DNA of 5,008 nucleotides, taken from assembly GCA_013203545.1 (NCBI GenBank), contig JABMQA010000289.1:1-5008 (forward strand), in the 5' to 3' direction. Position 1 is the stretch's first letter. The number at the start of each line of letters is the position of its first letter. Positions 1 through 5,008 of this stretch are shown here, one piece after another. A program made the translations under genes and the position numbers. Below the pieces are notes generated by a model. The model had not been told where the DNA came from and ran no database searches. It was given only the letters and a program-made list of their open reading frames with translations. This stretch comes from Bacteroidota bacterium (GTDB taxonomy: Bacteria; Bacteroidota; Bacteroidia; Bacteroidales; 4484-276).

Positions 1-1007
1 CCATCGTTCCTGTATAGTTTATCCACACCGGATTGTCCGTTTGATACATACAGATCGAGGTCGCCATCGTTGTCGTAATCTGCCCATCCGCAGGAGAAGG
101 ATTGCGATGGGTCGTCGATGCCAAGCGATGCAGCCACCTCGGTAAAGGTGCCGTCGCCATTGTTTTTGAAGCACTGGTTGTTAAAATTCGAATTGCATAC
201 GTACAGGTCAAGATCACCATCGTTATCATAGTCGCCCCAGTCAGCACCCCAGGAGTAGCTGTATGTTTCCAGTCCTGATGCAAACGAAACATCGGTAAAG
301 GTGGTGACATCGTTTCTGTAAAGCACACCTGTAGGGTAGCCCGATTGGTTTCCAATAAAAAAATCGACATCCCCATCGTTGTCATAATCAGCGGAAGCAA
401 CAGCCAGGGTTGAACGGTCGTCGATGAGTCCGGTGGTAGCCGCTATTTCTGAAAAGGTGCTCAGGTCCTGATTGTGGAAAAAATAGTTGTTATGTTGAGG
501 CATTCCGTCATTTCCAACGTAACAATCCAGTTTACCGTCGTTGTCCCAGTCGAACCAGTTGATGGAACCGCCGTAGGTCAGCAAATTCATTCCGGCGTCT
601 GAAGTAACATTTGTAAAAGCGGAAGAGTCATTCCTGTAAAGTATCAAAAGCTGGGTCCAGTTTCCGATTACCAGATCGGTAAAACCATCATTGTTGTAAT
701 CTCCCACTGCACAGCCTCTGCCATTGCCGGTGTAATTAACACCATAGGTAGCGCCTTCATCAGAAAAGGTTTCTCCATCGATGTTTTTGTACAATCGGTT
801 GGTCTGACCATTATTCACGAGGTAGATATCCAGAAGCCCATCGTTATCGAAATCGAAAGATGCTACTCCCTGCCCGTTCCCGGCATCATTAACGCCGGCC
901 TGAACGGCGATGTTGGTAAATTGGACCTGGGAATTTGACGTAATAAATATTAAACACAAAAGAATGGCCAGGAATATTTTCCTGAAAGCAGTAGTTTTGA
1001 AATACAT
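1..1007 (-). CDS. Secreted FG-GAP/VCBS repeat protein, C-terminus beyond the window (partial)
   Basis: The frame is open from the ATG at 1007 to the left edge, giving 335 whole codons with no stop. The start is well supported by an AGGAGG five bases upstream. Residues 1-27 form a signal peptide: basic MYFKTTAFRK, hydrophobic IFLAILLCLIFI, and likely cleavage in TSNSQ. The mature part is a tandem array of six FG-GAP/VCBS-type repeats. Each has a calcium-loop motif DxDxDGxxD or a close variant, beginning at residues 52, 103, 153, 207, 259 and 310, so the period is 50-54 residues. Each loop is followed by a D-[LIVF]-YVxN-like strand and then a 'LYRND...TFTDV' segment. Such repeats build calcium-stabilised beta-propellers in exported or surface proteins that bind proteins or glycans. 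In this family a C-terminal ASPIC/UnbV or T9SS sorting domain is common, but neither can be seen here. It lies 93 bp downstream of the 968-residue secreted protein in the same direction. The ligand is unknown. Family assignment is firm; function is not. Confidence 0.93.
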   Translation of the reverse strand, partial: MYFKTTAFRKIFLAILLCLIFITSNSQVQFTNIAVQAGVNDAGNGQGVASFDFDNDGLLDIYLVNNGQTNRLYKNIDGETFSDEGATYGVNYTGNGRGCAVGDYNNDGFTDLVIGNWTQLLILYRNDSSAFTNVTSDAGMNLLTYGGSINWFDWDNDGKLDCYVGNDGMPQHNNYFFHNQDLSTFSEIAATTGLIDDRSTLAVASADYDNDGDVDFFIGNQSGYPTGVLYRNDVTTFTDVSFASGLETYSYSWGADWGDYDNDGDLDLYVCNSNFNNQCFKNNGDGTFTEVAASLGIDDPSQSFSCGWADYDNDGDLDLYVSNGQSGVDKLYRND

Positions 1008-1012
1008 AATAT

Positions 1013-1018
1013 CCTCCT
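1013..1018 (-). promoter_or_regulatory. Strong Shine-Dalgarno site of the FG-GAP gene
   Basis: Read on the minus strand this is AGGAGG, five bases (ATATT) before the ATG at 1007. It fixes the start codon. The other two genes have no comparable motif: only a TAGG lies near the ATG at 4007, and a purine-poor ATAAG precedes the ATG at 4213. Weak Shine-Dalgarno use is the rule in Bacteroidota, so a full consensus here is notable. Confidence 0.8.
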
Positions 1019-1040
1019 ATTTTTTTGAATTATTGATATC

Positions 1041-1068
1041 AAAAAAAAGCAATGCAGGCAGACCATTG
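1041..1068 (-). terminator. Candidate intrinsic terminator after the 968-residue protein gene
   Basis: On the minus strand, CAATG (1068-1064) and CATTG (1054-1050) can pair around a nine-base loop. One C follows, then eight T residues (1048-1041). The stem is only 5 bp and not GC-rich, so termination would be weak or partial. A second 6-bp inverted repeat, TATCCC/GGGATA, lies just upstream (1099-1094 with 1076-1071), directly after the stop codon. Position between the stop at 1101 and the next start at 1007 fits a terminator or a read-through attenuator that lowers expression of the downstream FG-GAP gene. Confidence 0.4.
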
Positions 1069-1100
1069 ATTATCCCATCAAAATATTTGTTTCGGGATAT

Positions 1101-4007
1101 TTATTGAATGATCACCTTTTGTGTGTAAATCCCTTTCTCACAAATCACCTTAACAAGGTAGCAACCTGCCGGATAGTCTACATCGAAAGACACAAAGGGT
1201 TCGCCTGAAAATCCAGACTCCATCATTTTTACACCACCAACACTAAACAGATAAATAGTACCGTCTGTCAGCTCCGGATTTTGAACAATTAGCTGATGTT
1301 GGTAGTACCATGATCTCAATTGCCCAATGATTTGGTTTCCGATGCCAAGAGATGATTTAAAATGCAAGTAGAATCTTGAATCGTGGATACCTGCCGTTAA
1401 TTCCAATGACAATTCCTGTACCTCACTGAGATCATACCATTTGTCAAGGGTTTTATCTTCGAGAAGCACAGTTGCCCCGTTTTCAAAATTTTCAAAGTCC
1501 TTGACACGAAGCATGAATTCACCTGAAATACCGGCTTCAATAACAAGAGGCAATACTATGGCATCCTCCTCCGGATGGGGGATTCCCTGTATGGCCAGCG
1601 CTTCATCTCCTTCAGCCATGAGGGTGTAGAGATACAGGTTTGCTCCGTCCAGGATTTTTCTTCCGTCATAGGCATTGTCGAAGCCCATGGTTGCATCATC
1701 CATCAGGGCTATAAGGGTTTCGTTGTAATAGTCATTGGCGTATTGTATCGAGAGTTTTACCCGGGGGGGTGTGGATTCCTTAAAGAAATTGGGATTGGCA
1801 TGCATCCGCATGCTCTGGTTGAAGTTCACATTCACTCCATTGCTGGTGGCGGCAACCATAAATCCCTGCCCAACACCAATCTGATTGCTTGGGACCTGTG
1901 TTCCGTTTCCAATATTTCCGGTCACATTCCAGTACGCATAATTATCGGATGGATAGATCCAACCGCCCTTTTCCGACCAGAATCTAACAGTCCCTTCAAT
2001 ATTGGAGTTGCCGGAAACAAAAGATGATAAGGATATCGGTGACAGGAAAGGATTTCCAACAAGATTGTTACCTTCGCGTCCATTGGAGGCCGTTTTATAA
2101 GCGGTGATCGTAATATCACCGGTGTTGCGTGTTCCGGTAAATTCAAGATAACGATCTGTTGCAAAGGTGGCGGCATAGTCCCTGCCATTTACAAAACTGC
2201 CATCTCCAAAGACAGGATCAGTTGAATTATGGATTATCCAATTATTGGCAGGCTCATCCCACCGGTAAAAGGAATATGTGTCTGGAAAGTTATTGACATC
2301 TGGTTGCGTTACATCGTTATTCGCCATAAAAGTGGCGTCAATGGCCTGACCGCTGACGGGTGATGAGATATAATGCCAGACATCCTTGGCAACATAACGT
2401 TTTGTTTTAACACTTCCGGTTAAATTAACCGTACCGGTTCCGATGAACGAACCTCCGCTCTCCACCACCAAATCGCCGGCAATGTTAAAGGTTTGTCCTG
2501 AATTAACTGTAACAGTTGCATCGGAAACGATATTCAATGTATTACATTCCATTAGTGTTGTAGCAATCACGGGGTCATTTGTCTTATTGAAAATCGTCAC
2601 ATTTGTGGTTGAGGTAGGAACAGACCCGTCAGCCCAGTTGGCCGTGTTGTTCCATTGAGTTTCGTTGCCGGAGTCTCCGCCGAGCCAGTAGCCTGGTGCC
2701 GGTGTATCGGTTAATTGTATGCCTGCAAAAATGATGCTATTGGTTGTTAGGGTCACTCCGCTAGTAGATTGATGCTGAAAATTGGCGGTGTTAGAGGAGC
2801 TTGCTGTTAATCCGGTATTCAAGCCGACAGAAGCTCCGGCTCCGGCATCTGTTGAACTGCTTATTGCTCTGTATTGCGTAATGGATGAAACTGCACCTCC
2901 TGTACTAGTGAATCTGAATCCAGGTGCATTGGAGACATCAGTAGCCGACATTCCATATTGGCTGTGAAAGAAAACGGACGTGCCCAAGGCGGTGAAGTCT
3001 TTGAAAGCAGCATCAGTAAAATTGGTTTCGTTATTTGTCGGGTCCGGTGAGGGTTCATCCACGAAGGTTTTAAAGGATCGTCCACCATTTGAGGTGTGCA
3101 CATATCCAAGTGCAACCGCACATAAAGATGTGTTATTAGTTGCTAAGGTTGGTGAACCGTTTGCTACACGGTGTGCCAGCCTGAAATAATATCCATCACG
3201 AGGCTGGTCTTCCAGTAAGGCTACCAGGCTGATTATTCCCTCATCATTGGGGTTGGCAATTGTCCTGATAATAGAATTGCCGGTATTTGTCCAAGTACCG
3301 TTCACTCCTTTCTTATATTGGATCACCCATTCACCTTTGTCATCACTTGCGCCTGTATTGTTTTTATAACTATCAATGGAAGCACAAACGTACAGGCCTC
3401 CTGTTACAGGTAAAAATACCTCTCCGGTTTCAAGACCGGTAACTGCTGAGAAGGTGCCGCTGGTGGTTGTTACTTCAGTAGTGATGGTTTTGAAATCACT
3501 GTTAAGGGAATAGGAACCAGAGGTAGTAAGGTTTATAGCTACAAGGGTAGCACTCGACTCAGTATTTTTAGCGGTTGTAACCTTATGTTGTAAACTGTAC
3601 GTTTTGGTTCCGGTTGATGCTATGGTAAATACGTGAACAAGTGATCCAATTCCTTTATCACCAACTTTATCACTGGCCATTTGTCTTATAATTTCAGTGC
3701 TTGTATTTGTTCCATCAGTAATTTGAAAAGTAAGTTCTCGTGCAACAGTTTCTGATTGGGTGGACTGACAAGTAAAAGATGCAATGACCATTACTTTGTC
3801 ACCTGCAGTTACACTGAGAGAGGGTGTTGTAACTATAGTCTCATAGCCGGCAGTGGATGAGATCACATCTGTTCCTGTGTTAGATACAGTATTCAAATCA
3901 TCCCCAAACAAGGAAACCGGGAATACAGTGATCAGTACAAAAAACAATCCTGCAAATAATGCCGAATCAAGGATTTGATTATGGAGAGTTGAGGTAAAAT
4001 TTTTCAT
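1101..4007 (-). CDS. Large secreted protein with a T9SS-like C-terminal sorting domain
   Basis: Complete 968-residue protein; stop TAA at 1103-1101. Residues 1-36 are a signal sequence with an unusually long N-region before the hydrophobic stretch ALFAGLFFVLITVFPVSLF. Residues about 56-160, 186-303 and 334-433 look like three divergent beta-sandwich units, each ending in a similar strand (ATLVAINL, LCAVALGY, IIFAGIQL). Residues about 438-535 hold a pattern frequent in exported Bacteroidota proteins: GYWLGGDSG, then WNNTANWADGSVPTS, then 'CNTLNI' and beta-helix-like strands (VTVNSGQTFNIAGDL). WHYISSPVSGQ follows at 544-554, NLVGNPF at 648-654 and GVGQGFMVAATSNG at 711-724. Residues about 888-968 resemble a type A T9SS sorting domain, with TIYLFSVGG, YPAGCYLVKV and a final YTQKVIIQ, although the usual YPNP opening is absent. 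Composition is rich in Thr, Ser and Asn with few Cys, as expected of an extracellular protein. Likely role is cell-surface or released adhesin or matrix protein; no catalytic motif is recognised. Only a weak TAGG lies near the ATG, but a TATATTTG promoter element sits 37 bp upstream. Confidence 0.93.
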   Translation of the reverse strand: MKNFTSTLHNQILDSALFAGLFFVLITVFPVSLFGDDLNTVSNTGTDVISSTAGYETIVTTPSLSVTAGDKVMVIASFTCQSTQSETVARELTFQITDGTNTSTEIIRQMASDKVGDKGIGSLVHVFTIASTGTKTYSLQHKVTTAKNTESSATLVAINLTTSGSYSLNSDFKTITTEVTTTSGTFSAVTGLETGEVFLPVTGGLYVCASIDSYKNNTGASDDKGEWVIQYKKGVNGTWTNTGNSIIRTIANPNDEGIISLVALLEDQPRDGYYFRLAHRVANGSPTLATNNTSLCAVALGYVHTSNGGRSFKTFVDEPSPDPTNNETNFTDAAFKDFTALGTSVFFHSQYGMSATDVSNAPGFRFTSTGGAVSSITQYRAISSSTDAGAGASVGLNTGLTASSSNTANFQHQSTSGVTLTTNSIIFAGIQLTDTPAPGYWLGGDSGNETQWNNTANWADGSVPTSTTNVTIFNKTNDPVIATTLMECNTLNIVSDATVTVNSGQTFNIAGDLVVESGGSFIGTGTVNLTGSVKTKRYVAKDVWHYISSPVSGQAIDATFMANNDVTQPDVNNFPDTYSFYRWDEPANNWIIHNSTDPVFGDGSFVNGRDYAATFATDRYLEFTGTRNTGDITITAYKTASNGREGNNLVGNPFLSPISLSSFVSGNSNIEGTVRFWSEKGGWIYPSDNYAYWNVTGNIGNGTQVPSNQIGVGQGFMVAATSNGVNVNFNQSMRMHANPNFFKESTPPRVKLSIQYANDYYNETLIALMDDATMGFDNAYDGRKILDGANLYLYTLMAEGDEALAIQGIPHPEEDAIVLPLVIEAGISGEFMLRVKDFENFENGATVLLEDKTLDKWYDLSEVQELSLELTAGIHDSRFYLHFKSSLGIGNQIIGQLRSWYYQHQLIVQNPELTDGTIYLFSVGGVKMMESGFSGEPFVSFDVDYPAGCYLVKVICEKGIYTQKVIIQ

Positions 4008-4044
4008 ATTGCCTATTTTTTAATTTTGGATAAAATCTAATCTC

Positions 4045-4052
4045 CAAATATA
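4045..4052 (-). promoter_or_regulatory. Bacteroidota-type -7 promoter element for the 968-residue protein gene
   Basis: The minus strand reads TATATTTG, an exact match to the TAnnTTTG consensus recognised by the primary sigma factor of Bacteroidota. It ends 37 bp before the ATG at 4007, which would give a leader of roughly 30 bases. The expected -33 TTTG/TTG about 19-21 bp further upstream is poorly matched: only a TTCG occurs near 4076-4071. A T8G tract immediately precedes the -7 element. The call is inferred from motif and position. Confidence 0.55.
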
Positions 4053-4113
4053 CAAAAAAAATCATTATTGTTCGAATAGCGAAATATTTGTCAGGAATGA
4101 ACCAGATAAGCCT

Positions 4114-4126
4114 TTGGTTAAACCAA
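4114..4126. promoter_or_regulatory. 13-bp dyad, possible operator
   Basis: TTGGTT and AACCAA are perfect inverted 6-mers separated by one A. The site lies in the divergent intergenic region, about 62 bp upstream of the leftward -7 element and about 87 bp upstream of the rightward start codon. A compact dyad like this is a typical shape for a dimeric regulator site. No regulator is identified, and chance occurrence in AT-rich DNA remains possible. Confidence 0.3.
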
Positions 4127-4152
4127 TTCATTACTCATACAATCTTACCTTA

Positions 4153-4178
4153 ATATTTTGCCATGGGTAACAAAATAT
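4153..4178. repeat. 8-bp perfect inverted repeat with 10-bp spacer upstream of the Reg_prop gene
   Basis: ATATTTTG (4153-4160) and CAAAATAT (4171-4178) are exact reverse complements around the ten bases CCATGGGTAA. The element ends 34 bp before the ATG at 4213, within the likely promoter/leader region of the Reg_prop gene. It could be an operator for a dimeric regulator or a small leader hairpin. No T-run follows, so it is not an intrinsic terminator. Confidence 0.4.
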
Positions 4179-4196
4179 GGTTTAGGTCGTTTTAAG

Positions 4197-4207
4197 GTTT
4201 GCCAAAC
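4197..4207. repeat. 11-bp dyad just before the Reg_prop start codon
   Basis: GTTTG and CAAAC are inverted around a single C, five bases before the ATG at 4213. It overlaps where a ribosome-binding site would lie. It could affect translation or be a regulator site. At 5 bp per arm this is weak evidence alone; it is listed because it is the third dyad in about 100 bp. Confidence 0.22.
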
Positions 4208-4212
4208 ATAAG

Positions 4213-5008
4213 ATGCTGAAAACAATAGAAATGTTAATTTCCCCAAAATTCACTATTTCGAAAATATCGAAGCCTGCAATATGCCTGCTTTTGCCGCTTA
4301 TACTTGTGTTACTTTTATCAAACAGCGCCCTCTCTCAGAAATCCCACATAAAATTCAATAGAATAACCATTAATGATGGCCTCTCTCTCAGTTCCGTATA
4401 TTGTATTTTTGAAGACAGCAAGGGTTTTATGTGGTTTGGAACAGAAGACGGCCTGAACAAATATGACGGGAAAAACTTTACCATTTACCGGCCTGACCCT
4501 TATGATAAGAATAGTTTATCCTATAAATGGACAGAGCAGATTTATGAGGACAGCCGGGGGATGTTGTGGTTTGGCTCGAAGGGGGGATTGACTGCTTTTA
4601 ATCCCACGCGTGAAATCTTTCAACAATACAGGTACCAGGATCAGGATGTTACCAGCCTGTCCAATGATACCATCACAGCAATTATTGAGGACAGGAACGG
4701 TGATCTTTGGATAGGAACCAGGAAAGGGTTGAATAGAATCCGGCTTGATTCCGGAGTTATCGAAAGGATTTCAATTTCACCGGAATGGAAAAACGGACCA
4801 TTGTCCCGGATCAATGATTTGATATGTGATGATAATACCGGTTTATGGGTTGGATGTGACGCAGGGCTGTTCCATTTAGATAGCCTGGATATGGCATTTT
4901 CAAAAGTTTTATTTGATGGCAAAAATACTAATGCCAGGGTTTTATGCATCGCGATTGATTCGGGACTGGTATGGGCGGGCACCAACAACGGGCTGGTTAA
5001 ATATAACC
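4213..5008 (+). CDS. Two-component regulator propeller (Reg_prop) protein, N-terminal part (partial)
   Basis: The frame is open from the ATG at 4213 to the right edge (265 whole codons); an in-frame TAG at 4183 limits upstream extension. A second ATG at 4231 is a possible start. Residues about 21-42 are a hydrophobic export signal (AICLLLPLILVLLL) ending in SNSALSQ. Then come five Reg_prop units starting near residues 57, 102, 149, 197 and 241, with a period of 44-48. Their hallmarks are 'IFEDSKGFMWFGTEDGLNKY', 'IYEDSRGMLWFGSKGGL', 'IIEDRNGDLWIGTRKGL', 'LICDDNTGLWVGCDAGL' and a looser 'VWAGTNNGLVKY'. These blades form the periplasmic sensor propeller of Bacteroidota hybrid two-component systems and of related histidine kinases, diguanylate cyclases and LytTR/AraC-type regulators. 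Family members typically carry two seven-bladed propellers, a Y_Y_Y domain, one membrane helix and then the output domain, all of which would lie past the window. So the signalling type cannot be told. The gene is divergent from the secreted-protein gene, 205 bp apart. Confidence 0.92.
   Translation, partial: MLKTIEMLISPKFTISKISKPAICLLLPLILVLLLSNSALSQKSHIKFNRITINDGLSLSSVYCIFEDSKGFMWFGTEDGLNKYDGKNFTIYRPDPYDKNSLSYKWTEQIYEDSRGMLWFGSKGGLTAFNPTREIFQQYRYQDQDVTSLSNDTITAIIEDRNGDLWIGTRKGLNRIRLDSGVIERISISPEWKNGPLSRINDLICDDNTGLWVGCDAGLFHLDSLDMAFSKVLFDGKNTNARVLCIAIDSGLVWAGTNNGLVKYN

Noticed and set aside
1..1007. CRISPR-like or DNA-level tandem repeat suggested by the regular 'catcgttgtcgtaatc' pattern
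   Set aside because: The periodicity of about 150-160 bp is explained by protein-level FG-GAP repeats with diverged codons; there are no conserved repeats with unique spacers.
1033..1042. TTGATATCAA palindrome next to the T-run
   Set aside because: It is a 10-bp AT-rich palindrome overlapping the terminator tract, with nothing else to suggest a binding site.
910..1107. Plus-strand open frame of 65 codons over the start of the FG-GAP gene and the gap
   Set aside because: It is antisense to a signal peptide with a consensus ribosome-binding site, and no protein family is apparent.
1575..2027. Plus-strand open frame of 150 codons
   Set aside because: It lies wholly antisense to the 968-residue gene, whose domains are clear. 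The translation shows no recognisable motif or signal, and it is an expected by-product of that gene's composition.
4113..4200. Candidate TAnnTTTG promoter for the Reg_prop gene
   Set aside because: Several near matches exist (TATTTTG at 4154-4160, TAAGGTTTG at 4193-4201), but all have wrong spacing and none has a paired -33 element, so no promoter was called.
4231..4233. Alternative ATG start for the Reg_prop gene
   Set aside because: It is possible, since neither start has a clear ribosome-binding site and both leave the hydrophobic signal intact. The upstream ATG at 4213 was kept as the longer option; the choice is uncertain.
4641..4988. Minus-strand open frame of 115 codons
   Set aside because: It is antisense to well-matched Reg_prop blades in the plus-strand gene, so it is a shadow.

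Overview
The window most likely comes from a member of the Bacteroidota. Four things point that way. The long central protein ends in a domain resembling a type IX secretion (T9SS) sorting signal. Its middle carries the 'NWADGSVPTS ... WHYISSPVSGQ' architecture common in secreted proteins of that phylum. The right-hand gene is a two-component-regulator-propeller (Reg_prop) protein. A TAnnTTTG-type promoter element lies upstream of the central gene. Phylum is as far as the sequence allows.

Layout. (1) Positions 1-1007, minus strand: the N-terminal 335 codons of a secreted FG-GAP/VCBS repeat protein whose C-terminus lies beyond the left edge. Six repeats with calcium-loop motifs are visible. 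(2) Positions 1008-1100: a 93-bp gap with a candidate terminator for the upstream gene and an AGGAGG ribosome-binding site for gene 1. (3) Positions 1101-4007, minus strand: a complete 968-residue secreted protein. It has a signal peptide, three regions that look like divergent copies of one beta-sandwich, a Bacteroidota NW/WHYISSP section, and a degenerate T9SS-like C-terminal domain. (4) Positions 4008-4212: a 205-bp divergent intergenic region with a promoter facing left and three inverted repeats closer to the right-hand gene. (5) Positions 4213-5008, plus strand: the N-terminal 265 codons of a Reg_prop beta-propeller protein, probably the periplasmic sensor part of a regulator that continues past the right edge.

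How they may work together. The two minus-strand genes run in the same direction and both encode exported proteins; they could be co-transcribed or separated by the small terminator. The divergent Reg_prop protein is of a type that usually senses an extracellular ligand and controls nearby or distant genes. A sensor head-to-head with cell-surface proteins suggests, but does not prove, a regulatory link. I see no RNA genes, insertion sequences, CRISPR arrays or prophage genes. Nothing here is clearly a new system. The best leads are the triplicated N-terminal domain of the 968-residue protein and the dyads in the divergent promoter region.
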